A stretch of DNA of 64,000 nt from Arachis hypogaea. Its lineage: Eukaryota; Streptophyta; Magnoliopsida; Fabales; Fabaceae. The notes under the pieces were generated by a model. It worked only from the letters and a program-made list of their open reading frames with translations, was not told the origin of the DNA and did no database searches. A program made the translations under genes and the position numbers. Below, piece after piece: positions 10,657 to 21,172 of this stretch. Every line of letters starts with the position of its first letter. Position 1 is the stretch's first letter. Location: assembly GCF_003086295.3 (NCBI RefSeq), contig NC_092051.1, positions 65,597,772 through 65,661,771 of the forward strand, given 5' to 3'.

Positions 10657-12072
10657 TGATAGATCATGAAAATACAAGAGATACAAGTCCTTATTCAGAG
10701 AATTCAAATCCTTGGTTCATGGAGTTTCATGCATGGCAATTCAGGTTCATGTTCATGCTGGTTTCTAGGCTCTCATATGCTCTTGAATTCTCACTCTATT
10801 TCCTTTCTATTAGAATTTTATTCTTGATCCTTAACTTCTCTATTTTTGTTTTCTTTCCTTCTTTAGAGCTTAATGCTTTCGGTAGCTAAGTGTTCTGTAA
10901 TGAGATAACTTTTTAGGATAGGCTTTCAGCCAGCACTCCCGAACCAGTTGGTTTGTTATCATTCCTTAGACCTTGGTGTCCAGCACCTCTTTGGGTTGCT
11001 AAATATTTTGTGAGAAGGTTGCTCTTGATAGTGGACTTTCAGTTGACAATTCCGGGTTAGTTAAGTTATCAAGTGATAAAGCACTCCTAAGAACTTACTC
11101 ATCCAAGCAGATCCTTGCACAGAAACACCACAGACAGATGCCTTAAGGTTCAAACTATTGGTGCCTAGCTTTATTTGCTTTTCATTCTCTTTTTTTTTTT
11201 CTTTTTTTTTCGTTTTTAGATCTTATTAACTTATTTAAGTCTCATAGAATGCACATCAAGCTAATAATTCAAGAGATATCTTAGCCTTGTACCTTATTGA
11301 TGAACCAACTTAGCTAACAAATACCACCACAACACTAGGATTTATTCTGCATATTGGATTTCACTCTTGTCTTTCACAGCAAATTCTCATAAACTCTTTT
11401 ATTGAGCTCAATGACACATCATACAATTCAAGCAGGATGACAATGAAGTAGGCACTTAGACTAGTAGCCCCAAAATGTCAATAAAGAGAAACAAACAGAA
11501 TATGAATGTTCATGAGAACAGGATTCAATCATACTTCCAATTAAAGTACTACAAATCTGAGACAGTTAAGTACAATACAACCTCTTAGTGTCTTCTTGTT
11601 TCTTCCTTGTCATCATCATCCATAGCTTTTGCGTCCTTCTTTGGATTGATTGAATTCCTGCAAATCATTGGAAGTTGCTTGTTCCCTAAGCACTTGAAAA
11701 ATAGTTTGCATGCATGTATGCTTGTGAATTTCTGAACTTAATTTGGTGTGAGGAAACCAAACTTAGTTCCTTGCCTAATACAACAGATTGAATACATGCA
11801 GAAACCTCTTGTGCTTTTATTAAGAAAACAATTGTGAACTAGAAAGTAAATAATTGTTAAGTAAGTTCCCTAATTGTTTCGAGTTAGTTACTATTAATAC
11901 CAAGGGTTGAAATGTGCTTTTAATGAAATCTTTGGTGGAAAACCAAACTTAGAATCCTACATTCACCCATTGAATTGTTTTGGTGTGCAACAGCAAACTT
12001 AGCTCCTTGCAATACAAAGAAATCTACTTAATTTTTTTATTGAAATAACTAGGAAAATAAAAACTACCTCTA
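10657..12072 (-). other. 3' non-coding spacer of element C
   Basis: AT-rich sequence with a T-run at about 11190-11213. On the minus strand CTAAGTTTGG-type phrases recur near 11760, 11945 and 12000, each preceded by GGA(A/G/T)-type bases. No open frame with family support was seen; 10638-10889 is chance. Confidence 0.5.
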
Positions 12073-12120
12073 GTTGGGTTGCCTCCCAACAAGCGCTCTT
12101 TTAATGTTATTACCTTGACA
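12073..12120 (-). promoter_or_regulatory. Post-stop hairpin module (C)
   Basis: The plus strand reads GTTGGGTTGCCTCCCAAC at 12073-12090, a perfect 6-bp inverted repeat around six bases. A weaker partner lies at 12105-12120 (TGTTAT...TTGACA) and overlaps the ORF1 stop codon. It is the C version of the module found after the main ORF in D, E, F, G and H. Confidence 0.65.
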
Positions 12121-13012
12121 TTTTATTCATGAATTTCTTCCTCTTCTTCCAGTTTGTTAAGAGGAATGACCTCGAGTGGGAAAAGGAGCCAGTTGATGCC
12201 CCTTGTTGTGAGTACCTCCTTCCAGCAAGCTTTCTGTTGTGATTGGCATGAGTGAACTTGCTTGTTGGATCAGGAGTTGGATTGTTCTTTGACCTTTTCT
12301 TCTTCATGGATATGGTCCCTTGTTTCTCGGTCACAATCCTCATTTTGGTGCTTGTTTCTACTACCTTCCCATCTTTGATCTCAGAACTTCGGTGTTGTTG
12401 GACAGTTGGAGCATCCTCTTTATCAAGAGCTTCTTGAATTGGTGGTTTACTGAACTTACCTTCTATGCAACTCTCTGTTTCGTTGGAGTGTGGACTCCCT
12501 TATTTGACTTCCTCCCTTTCTTCTACATGATGTTGGATTGAGTCTTTTGGAAGTGAGTTTGCATGTTCCTTTGTTACCCCTAGTAGCCTCTGTGGGTATG
12601 GAGCCTTAGGCTTGTATACTCTCAAAACATCCTCCTTCTTCATATGAATCTCACTTGGTATGGGTGCCTCTTTTTCTTGTTCTTCTGATTCCTCCCCAGT
12701 ATCCTACATTTGGTCCTCATCCTCCTTCCTAAGCACCACTCCGAAGTGTTTTGCTATATGGTCTAAGTGTGCTTCGATTTTTCTGCAAGTGATGGCTTGT
12801 TCTTCTGTCGATGCTCTGAGCCATTGAATGAACTCCTCAGTTTTCGGAGAGAGAGGAGTGGTCTCTCTTTGTGATATTAGCTCTTCAATGAATTGTTCTT
12901 CAGAATAGCGTGGTGCTTTCAGTCTCAATTTTTCTTCATGCTCCCTTTCTGCTATTTTTTCCTCTGCCTTTATCTTTATCATTTCTTCAAGGAGGAGTTC
13001 AATCCTAGAAAG
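12110..13012 (-). pseudogene. ORF1 C-terminal part, element C (gag-like)
   Basis: Minus-strand coding remnant split by element D from its N-terminal part at 58171-58692. The clearest pieces are an acidic-basic helical segment (AEEKIAEREHEEKLRLKAPR, then FIEELISQRETTPLSPKTEEFIQWLR and IEAHLDHIAKHFGVVLRKEDED) at 12982-12704 and a basic tail rich in Lys, Arg and Ser ending at 12110. Stops and frameshifts occur between them. No protease, zinc knuckle or enzyme motif is visible. From its position between PBS and the post-stop hairpin I infer a gag-like protein; I cannot name a family. Charged helices suggest self-association. Confidence 0.5.
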
Positions 13013-13317
13013 TGTATTGATGAGCGGATAATTTATACGCTTTTTGGCATTATTTTTAGTATATTTTTAGTATATTTTAGTTAGTTTTTATTATATTTTT
13101 ATTAGTTTTTAAATAAAAATCATATTTCTGGACTTTACTATGAGTTTGTGTATTTTTCTATGATTTCAGGTATTTTCTGGCTGAAATTGAGTGACCTGAG
13201 CAAAAATCTGATTCAGAGGCTGAAAAAGGACTGCAGATGCTGTTGGATTCTGACCTCCCTGCACTCGAAGTGGATTTTTTGGAGCTACAGAAGCCCAATT
13301 GGTGCGCTCTCAAATGC

Positions 13318-13359
13318 GTTGGAAAGTAGACATCCTGGGCTTCCCAACAATATATAATA
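13318..13359 (+). promoter_or_regulatory. LTR core promoter-like module (D 5' LTR)
   Basis: GTTGGAAAG (13318-13326) and CTTCCCAAC (13340-13348) form an inverted repeat immediately followed by AATATATAATA (13349-13359), a good TATA box. The 3' LTR carries the same at 56806-56847. GC-rich palindromes begin about 35 bases further on. Confidence 0.6.
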
Positions 13360-14625
13360 GTTTATACTTTGCCCGAGATTTGATGGCCCAAACCGGCGTT
13401 CCAAGTCAGCATAGAAATTCTGGCTTCAAAACACCAGAACTAGCATAAAAGCTGGAGTTAAACGCACAAACTGGCACAAAAGCTGGCGTTTAACTCCAAG
13501 AAAAGCCTTTACACGCGAAAGCTTCAACGCTCAGCTCAAGCACACACCAAGTAGGCCCGGAAGTGGATTCTGCATCATTTACTCATTTCTGTAAACCCTA
13601 GGTTACTAGTTTTCTACAAATAGGACCTTTTGCTATTGTATTTTCGGAATTTTACACACTTGATAATACTTTTGATCTTGGTTCTTCTGGTTCCCTTTCT
13701 GGGGCTGAAGCCAATGATCACCATTATCACTTTTGTATTTTCAACGGTTGATTTTCTACACACCATAGATTAAGGTGTGGAGCTCTGCTGTTCCTCATGA
13801 ATTAATGCAAAGTACTATTGTTTTTCTATTCAACTCAAGCCTATTTCTGTTCTAAGATATCCATTCGTTCTTCAACATGATGAATGTGATGATCTGTGAC
13901 ACTCATCACCATTCTCACCTATGAACGCGTGCCTGACAACCACTTCCGTTCTACATGCAAACAAGCTTGAATGAGTATCTCTTGGGTTTCTAATCTAAGA
14001 TTAGAACCTTCGTGGTATAGGCTAGAATCAATTGGCGGCCATTCCTGAGATCCGAAAAGTCTAAACCTTGTATGTGGTATTCTGAGTAGGATTAGGGAAG
14101 GGATGACTGTGACGAGCTTCAAACTCGCGAGTGTTGGGCGTAGTGACAGACGCAAAAGGATCAATGGATCCTATTCCAACATGATCGAGAACCAACCGCT
14201 GATTAGCCGTGCGGTGACAGCACATTTAGAACATTTTCACTGAGAGGACGGGAGGTAGCCATTGACAACGGTGAAACCCAACATAAAGCTTGCCATGGAA
14301 AGGAGTATGATTGATTGGAAGAAGGCAATAGGAAACCAGAGGTCCAGAAGGAACAAAGCATCTCCATACGCTTATCTAAAATTCTCACCAATGAATTACA
14401 TAAGTATCCCTATCCTATTTTATGTTTTATTCATATTTTAATTATCAATCCTCCATAACCATTTGAATCCGCCTGACTGAGATTTACAAGATGACCATAG
14501 CTTGCTTCAAGCCGACAATCTCCGTGGGATTGACCCTTACTCACGTAAGGTTTATTACTTGGACGACCCAGTGCACTTGCTGGTTAGTTGTGTGGAGTTG
14601 TGATAAAGAGTTGAGATTACAATTG

Positions 14626-14648
14626 TGCATACCAAGTTGTTGGCGCCA
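14626..14648 (+). other. Internalised LTR-end/PBS relic (D 5' LTR)
   Basis: TGCATACCA-AGTTGT-TGGCGCCA repeats, 25 bases before the true LTR end, the layout of the real junction TGCACCA-AGTTTT-TGGCGCCG (14667-14687), including the 6-base spacer. It looks like an older LTR end and PBS now absorbed into the LTR. Confidence 0.7.
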
Positions 14649-14679
14649 TTGATGATCACAATTTCGTGCACCAAGTTTT

Positions 14680-14697
14680 TGGCGCCGTTGCCGGGGA
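14680..14697 (+). promoter_or_regulatory. Primer-binding site, tRNA-Asp type (D)
   Basis: TGGCGCCGTTGCCGGGGA is the exact complement of the plant tRNA-Asp 3' end, six bases after the LTR. Confidence 0.92.
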
Positions 14698-16394
14698 TTG
14701 TTTGAGTTTGGACAACTGACGGTTCATCTTGTTGCTTAGATTAGGTAAGTTTATTTTATGTTTAAGCTTTTTACCTTTTAATTTTCGAAAAATTTCAAAA
14801 AAAAAATTTGTATTTCTATTTTGTTCTTCAGAACTTTTAAGAATGGATTCTAGAGTTTCATGATGATTTGTTAAAGTCTGGCTGGCTGAGAAGCCATGTC
14901 TAAACTTTTGGACCGAGGTTTCAACTTATCATCACAAGAGCTTGTTGATTTCTATCAAGCTTGCTGTTGAACGTAATGATTTGCTAAAAGCTTGGCTGGC
15001 TAGTAAGCCATGTCTAATTCCTGGACCGGAGTTTTAGACTAACATTGCATGATTCCTGGAATTTTCATTAAGAATTTTGAAGTCCTTTTTTCTCTTTTTC
15101 CACTTAATTTTCGAAAAAATTACAAAAAAAATTTATAAAATCTTAAAATAAAAAATATTTTAAGTTTCTTGTTTGAGTCTAGTGTCTAATCTTAAGTTTG
15201 GTGTCAATTGCATTCTTCTAATTTTCGAAAATTACATGCATTATGTTTGTCATTGATCTTCAAGTTGTTCTTGATGATTTCCTTGCTTTGATCTTTAAAT
15301 TCTCTTGTTTTGTGTCTTTTGTTGTTTCTCATATGCATTTTCAAGTTGTTATAGTCGTTAGTATACAAACTTCTATGTTTAGTGTCTTGCATGCATTGTT
15401 GATTTAATCTTAGTTTTCCATGATTAGTTGCATTTTGATTGTTTCTCATCATTAAAAAAATCCAAAAATTTTTCAAAATTATGTCGTTTCAAGTCAATAA
15501 TACAGAGAATTGAAGATTCAGAACAGACAGCAGAGGAATTACACAGAAAAAGCTGGGCGTTCAAAATGCCCAGTGAGGAAGGAAAACTGGCGTTTAAACG
15601 CCAGCCAGGGTACCTGGCTGGGCGTTAAACACCCAAAAGGTAGCATTTTGGGTGTTAAACGCCAGAATGGATGCCATTCTGGGCGTTTAACGCCAGGAGG
15701 ACACTAGAGGGAAGATTTCGTTTTTAATTCAAATATTTTTCAAATATTCATAATTTTTCAAAATCAAATATTTTTCAAATCATATCTCTTCAATCATATC
15801 TTTTCAAAATCAATTTCTTTCCATTTTTTTAAATTATTATTATTTTCGAAAATCCTTGCTACAATTAATGATTTAACTCAAAATTTTCAAGTTGTTACTT
15901 GCCTATTAAGAAAGGATCAAATTTTAATTCTAGAATCGTATCTTTTAATTTCCTGTTAGTCAAGTAATCAACTTTAATTTTAAAAATTTCTCTTTTTAAT
16001 TTGATTCTCAATCATATCTTCTCAATCATATCTTTTTCAAAATTAATTTTCAATCATACCTTTTTGATTTCTGATTTCAAAATCTTTTCCAAAAATCACT
16101 TAATTTCTTTCCCAATCTTAGTTTTCGAAAATCATTTACCAAATTTTCAAATTTTCTTTTAATTATTTCAAAATCTTTTCCTTTAATTTCGAAAATTCTT
16201 CCCCTCTTCCCAAATCCTTCTATTTAAAGGACTAACACTTCTCCATTATCAGCAATTCGAACTCTGTCCCTCTTGATAAGTTCGAATTCTCTCTTCTCTA
16301 CCTCATCCTTCTATTTTTATTTTCCTCTGACATCTCAAGGAATCTCTATACTGTGACATAGAGGATTCCATATTTTCTTCTCCTTTCTTTTCAT
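14698..16394 (+). other. Untranslated leader of element D
   Basis: 1.7 kb AT-rich leader. A direct repeat of GGCTGGCTGAGAAGCCATGT / GGCTGGCTAGTAAGCCATGT lies about 110 bases apart (near 14880 and 14993). CTTAAGTTTGGTGTCAATTG is near 15191. A palindrome array is at 15551-15705. The rest is TTTTCAAAATC-type sequence without a gene. Confidence 0.6.
15551..15705 (+). repeat. CTGGCGTTTAAACGCCAG palindrome array (D leader)
   Basis: Five or six GGCGTT...AACGCC units within 155 bases. The unit at 15587-15604 is an 18-bp perfect palindrome. The units lie in the part of the element that would be the 5' leader of the genomic RNA. Confidence 0.8.
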
Positions 16395-16622
16395 ATGAGC
16401 AGGAGCAAGGACAAGGGCATTCTTGTTGAAGCTGATCCTGAACCTGAAAGGACCTTGAAGAGAAAACTCAAAGAAGCTAAAGTACAACTCTCTATAGAGG
16501 ACCTAACAGAAACTTTCAAACAAGAAGAAGCCATGGCAGCCGAAAACAACAACAATGCTAACAATGCAAGGAAGGTGCTTGGTGACTTTACTGCACCTAC
16601 TCCGGACTTTTATGGGAGAAGC
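16395..16622 (+). pseudogene. gag: gag N-terminus of element D, interrupted by E
   Basis: The frame starts at ATG 16395 (MSRSKDKGILVEADPEPERT) and is open for 76 codons to the insertion point of element E. The duplicated target GAAGC is the end of this piece (16618-16622) and reappears at 48750-48754; gag resumes in the same phase at 48755. The N-terminus is highly charged (KRKLKEAK, then acidic and Asn-rich) and lacks the conserved capsid block, which lies in the second piece. G carries the equivalent start at 33439, which supports the chosen ATG. Confidence 0.85.
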
Positions 16623-18397
16623 TGACAGGCTCCCAAGGGTGTATTGGTAAAGATTTTCTCCAATAAAACCACGTTGCAAGTATAGCTCTACCAACAACAA
16701 TCCTCGGGGCTCAAATTTAGAGAGGGATTTGGTTGTCACAAGTTCAATCCCAATAGAAATAACCGAAGTATTTAAACCTCGGGTCGTCTCACAAGAAATG
16801 GGCAAACATGTGCTTCAACATTGGTTAGAAATTCGGGGTTGTGAGTTATGAGCATGAAAATAAATGGGAATCTTAACAAGCAAGTAATCTTAAATTGCAA
16901 CAAACTAATTCAACTATCTAAGCAAAACATGAGCAATTCCAATAAACAAGCAATATTCCACTTAATTCTATTATAAACCAAGCAAGTAACTGTAACTAAA
17001 GAAAATAATTTGGGAAAATTGGTTTTCAAATATGAATAATAAAAGCAACTCTTGGCTAGGCATGGGAATTGGGGTCACGATCCTTGTCTAACAACCGTAT
17101 CTTGACAATTATGAGGAACCAGGCTCATTAAGTTTACCCTCAAAGTCTTAAGTACGTGATATCTATTCCTAGACTTGAAGTACGTCAAATGGCTTTGATC
17201 ACATCAACCCATAAGTCCCAACCTACCAACTAATTGGATTAGTAGTGGGTTGGCGTCAATGAGTATCAAATTGACCACCAAGGGCTCCCAAATCATCAAA
17301 TCCATTAGACCCAATGACTCAAGTTTACCCAATTCCCTTGACCTAGGCCAAGAGTAAAGAAGACTACTCCATAATCAAAGTAAACAATTCATCAAACACT
17401 TGGTAAGCATTAACAAAAGACATGTTAAAAATAGCAATTAAATTGAAACCTACAAGTACCCACTAACAATTATCAATATACAATCATTCAAACAACAAGA
17501 TTAAACATAGAAATCATCAATGTAACATCAACAAGTCAAGATTCAGAACATTCATGAAATGGGTATAAAATGACAATTGACAAGAATTCATAAAACTATC
17601 ACTAGATATAAGCAAAATTGTAACAAGGAATTCAAATTGAACAATTAAAACTAGTAAGTAACAAGATGCAATTCATAAATCAACAAGGGAAGATCAAATT
17701 AAAACTAGATCTAGAGAGGAACAAGGGTTTCTCTCTCTAGAATAACCAAAAAACCAAAAACTAGCTAAAATTATGTCTTAGTGTAAAAATGATTGATCCC
17801 CCCTTTCCCCCTAGCATCCTTGGGTCTTTTCCATGAAGAAACAGCTTGAAATTGGGCCTGATGAGCCTCAGAAATCGCCAGGCACGATTTCCTTTAATGA
17901 GGTCACGTGCAGCTTCCCACGCGTGCTTGCCATGCGTGCGTGTGCGCCGATTGCTTTTGCGATCCACGCGTGCGCGCCCAGTGCGCGTGCGCGTCGATAA
18001 GAATATTCTGATCCTGCAGATGCGTCCATCCTTGTGCACCGCTTCCATCCAATCCCATCCACGCATCCGCGTGGAGTGCGCGGGCGCGCCGATGCTGCTT
18101 TTCCTAAGATTTCAATTCTTCATGTTCCTCCCTCTTTGTACATCCTTTCTCCCTCTCTTCTAAGTCATTCCTACCCTATAATTCCTGAAATTACTCAACA
18201 AATACATCACGGCATCGAATGGCAATAGAAGGGGATTAAAATATGGCAATTTTAAGGCAAAATAAGCATGTTTTCCATCATGGAGCAATATTGGAAAGTG
18301 AACACAAAACCATGCATTTCTTGCGAATAAGTGTGAGAAATATTGATAAAATCCCCCAAAATAAGCACAAGATAAACCACAAAATCGGGGTTTATCA
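16623..18397 (-). repeat. 3' LTR of element E
   Basis: 1775 bp from TGACAGGCTCCC to GGGGTTTATCA. On the minus strand it starts TGATAAACC...GGTTTATC, an 8-bp inverted repeat around CCGATTTTGT at the very LTR end. A near-identical copy begins at 39138. Open frames around 17761-18228 derive from the GC-rich array. Confidence 0.9.
17919..18090 (-). repeat. GCGCGTGCGC-type palindrome array (E 3' LTR)
   Basis: CACGCGTGC, GCGTGCGTGTGCGCC, CCACGCGTGCGCGC, GTGCGCGTGCGCGTCGAT and GTGCGCGGGCGCGCC units. The other LTR (40431-40576) lacks 30 bases of it. The same phrases recur inside the element at 22050-22570. Confidence 0.75.
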
Positions 18398-18435
18398 AAT
18401 CTCCCCACACTTAAACCAAGCATGTCCTCATGCTT
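18398..18435 (-). promoter_or_regulatory. PPT-like tract and RGGA hairpin at 3' end of E
   Basis: On the minus strand AAGCATG-AGGA-CATGCTT (18435-18418, 7-bp stem) is followed by GGTTTAAGTGTGGGGAGATT and then the LTR start TGATAAACC. The purine-rich AAGTGTGGGGAGATT is the likely plus-strand primer site. Confidence 0.75.
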
Positions 18436-19883
18436 AAAATAAAAAGACCAAAGATCATGATGGAAAAGGGTTTATGAAATGCAAACTTCCTAAATGGATG
18501 CGTGCAACTAATGTAAAATCATCTACCTACTTGGTCAAGAGTAAATCTATCCTCTAAGAATACATGTGAGCATATAGGGTGAAAATAGTATGTGATTCAT
18601 GAATCCTACCAAATTGAACATCACGATGGAATGCATATGACTTGCTAAACGAACGCTTGTGAAAGCCGGGAACAAGCATTGAGCATCGAACCCTCACCGG
18701 AAGTGTATCCGCTCTATTCGCTCAAGTGTAAAGGGTTTGTCACTCAATCTTCTCCTAATCATGCTTTCCAAGATTTGTCTTTCATCTAACAATCGACAAT
18801 TACTTAATGCATGCTTACAAGTATCATGAGGTCTTATTCATGGGTTGTAACGGGGCTAGGGTGAAGGTAAGGATGTATATGGCCACGTGGGCTTAAAATT
18901 TGAGTCCTTGATCAACCTAGGATCCACTAGACACATAGAACAACCTATACAACTACAATATAATACCTAGCCACCCTTGAGTTTTACTCTTTTTGCATAC
19001 TCATGTATTCTTTTTAATTCACATCCATATACATTGTTTTTGTTACTTTATCTTGGGGCATCTTTGTCCCCTTTCATTGCTTTCTCTCTTTTATTTTTTT
19101 ATTATTATTATCCCCTTTTTCTTGGGGTTTCTTTGTGAACAAAAGTTTCACTGCATACAATTTCATCATTCAACACATGAGTATGTTCCCAAATCCTAGA
19201 ATTTTTTAATTACACTACAATTACACACCTATATATCTACCCAAATTTCCCAAGTATACCCTCCTATTTGAATGACACACATCCTAACTTACTTAAGATA
19301 ATCAAGGATTCAAATTTAGGGACATTCATGGTTTTTCACTTAGGGTTGTTTGTGTGCTCTATTTAAGAACAAAAGGGTTTATCATGGGCTCAAAATTGGT
19401 TAGCAACGGTAGATAAAAGGGTTAAGGCCATTTGGGAAAAGTGACTATTGAAATGATGGCATCAATCATGTAAATGCATTCATACACCAAGCAATGGACA
19501 TATAGAATTAGACAAAGTAAGGATCACAATCATAGAGAGAGAGATATGCACACAAGAATGGAAATAATGGTTAAAAGATGTAACCATGCAATAGGCTCAA
19601 AACTATCATGCTTGTGTTCTTAGCTCAATCACTATGTTCCAAAATACATTTTTAAAACAAGTTTACTGTAAAAAAAATTTAGAATTTTGGTAGGTCACCC
19701 AGAACACAATTTCTTGAAAAGGAAGTTATTGTTTTGACCAAGTAACTCTATAGAAACTAACTATCATGCAAGGGTATTTACAAGCAAAACTAACTATATA
19801 TGCAATATACTAACTTCTAAGCAAAAGATAAATCGATGGGTATTGAGGGGAAGAGAATCTTACCCATGGAGATCGGTCGAACG
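18436..19883 (-). other. 3' non-coding region of element E
   Basis: About 1.45 kb between the internal and terminal hairpin/PPT modules. Parts match the region 45801-47254 of element F in the opposite orientation (for example the CTTACCTTAGCCCCATTACAAC phrase of F and its counterpart near 18850), so the region is shared between the autonomous-type E and the non-autonomous F. No coding frame is supported. Confidence 0.6.
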
Positions 19884-19924
19884 ACCTCCCCACACTTTAG
19901 AAATTAGCACGGTCCTCCGTGCTA
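19884..19924 (-). promoter_or_regulatory. Internal RGGA hairpin and second PPT-like tract (E)
   Basis: On the minus strand TAGCACGG-AGGA-CCGTGCTA (19924-19905, 8-bp stem) is followed by ATTTCTAAAGTGTGGGGAGGT. It duplicates the layout of the terminal module 18435-18398 with a different, still complementary stem. The hairpin overlaps the last codons of ORF2. Confidence 0.75.
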
Positions 19925-21144
19925 CGAATAATACGCAAGGGACGGTCGGGACTGGAACCTTCACTATCCCCATCATCAGAGCTCCCATCACTTGGGTTTG
20001 AGGTGGATGTGAACATTTCGGGTTCCTCCATGCTAGGGGTAACACAACGCAGAAGCTTCTTGATGTAAGTGTACCGGCGGTGGTTGCGCCGCTCATATCT
20101 ATCAAGCTTCCGGTGAAGATCTTCTATCCTTTGATGTGTGGATATCAGTGGTGGTGATGATGAGCTAGAAGGAAAAAGAAGTGGCGGGGCCATGTCAAGG
20201 CTTGGTTTGCTCATGGGAAGGTGTAGGTATTTCCCGCTTGGGACCACATCGCCCTTAGCCGGAACTATGATCTTTTTGTCCTTGGCTTCCCAAGAAACAC
20301 CCGCAGTAGCAACTAAGTCATACACCAATGCTGGAAATGGCAAATTACCCCGGTCGTGAACTTGACTCATCGCTTGCCTGACAAAAAGCAGAATATTCAC
20401 CGGCTTCTCCGTGAGAACACACCAAACAAGCAAGGCGAAGTCTGCCGTGAGGGACGACTTGTGGGTGCTAGGTAGCACATAGTGGGATAGGATCTGGGCC
20501 TAAGCTCTAGCTTCCACAGTGAGGAAGCGAGCGTCAATGCTCTTGGGCCTCATCCGGAGTCGACCTTGGGTCCAAAATGTCCCTGGCTCAGCAATGACTC
20601 AGAGAATCAAGTCCCAATTGAATCCATACTTCTCTCGCTGACGTAAGACTTCTTGGTAGCCATCTATGTCACTTGGCACTGGTAGGACATTAAGCACTTG
20701 CTGAATAGCCTCTTCTGAAACTGAGACTTGCTTTCGGCGCATGTATACGGATTGAAGAGAGGGAAGATGGTAGTTAGTGTAGAATTCTTCCACCCAAGAG
20801 AGGTTGATTTCCCTTGGTTTCCTCAAAAGAAACTCCCATCCTCGCTGTTCAATGTGGGGCAAAATATAAGGAGCGACCTTGTCCGGCGGAGCGAGTAGAT
20901 GCTCAGGATGATAGTTCCTTACAGCTATGGAGGGGAACATAAGTTCACAAAAGCGGTTGGGGAACCTTGAAGAATCTTTTGCCGGTTTGCCCTTGTCATT
21001 CTCATCAAAAGGAGCGGGTGTCTTCCCTTTCTTAGATAGGGTTTTGGCTCCTAATGAAGAGCGCGCCTTAGAATTTGACTTTTGGGGTGCCCTTTTTGTG
21101 GCCAGTTTCCTTTAAGCTATCTCCTTGCCTTTCTTGGTGGCCAT
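19897..21144 (-). pseudogene. ORF2 of element E (envelope-position ORF)
   Basis: One frame of 416 codons from ATG 21144 (MATKKGKEIA) to 19897, closed by three in-frame stops (21114-21112, 20601-20599 and near 20503). The start is supported by element F, which has the same MATKKGKE start, and by a splice-acceptor-like CAG just before it. The central part (RGWEFLLRKPREINLSWVEE, FYTNYHLP) resembles ORF2 of D, G and H (RGWEVLTNPIQQ, EFYANAW) and the domain commonly labelled putative plant transposon protein. The C-terminus is Ser-rich, then a basic helix (HRKLDRYERRNHRR), then an acidic Ser/Asp stretch. No signal peptide or membrane segment is seen, so it is not an obvious envelope protein. Function unknown. 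Confidence 0.65.
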
Positions 21145-21145
21145 C

Positions 21146-21172
21146 CTGAAAAGGAAGAGAAGGAAGGAAAAC
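21146..21172 (-). promoter_or_regulatory. Splice-acceptor-like tract before ORF2 (E)
   Basis: The minus strand reads a pyrimidine tract ending CTCTTCCTTTTCAGG directly before the ORF2 ATG at 21144. Element F has CTTTCTCTTCCCTTTTTCAG at the same place. This is the form of a strong 3' splice site and suggests that ORF2 is made from a spliced RNA; the donor was not identified. Confidence 0.5.

Larger units (their letters stand above)
13018..14673 (+). repeat. 5' LTR of element D
   Basis: 1656 bp from TGATGAGCGGATAATTTATA to TTTCGTGCACCA. The end at CACCA rather than the inner TGCA is set by the TGTAT duplication that follows the 3' copy. It contains the promoter module, a short palindrome array (about 13390-13500) and a relic of an older LTR/PBS junction at its 3' end. 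Confidence 0.9.

Noticed and set aside
10638..13084. Host gene in the long stretch 10.6-13.0 kb, for example the hydrophobic frames at 10638-10889 and 12893-13084
   Set aside because: The region is the internal part of element C; the hydrophobic frames run opposite to the element's ORF1 or cross the C/D junction.
19897..21144. ORF2 as a true envelope gene
   Set aside because: Position fits, but no signal peptide, membrane anchor or glycoprotein features are visible. Called an envelope-position ORF of unknown function.
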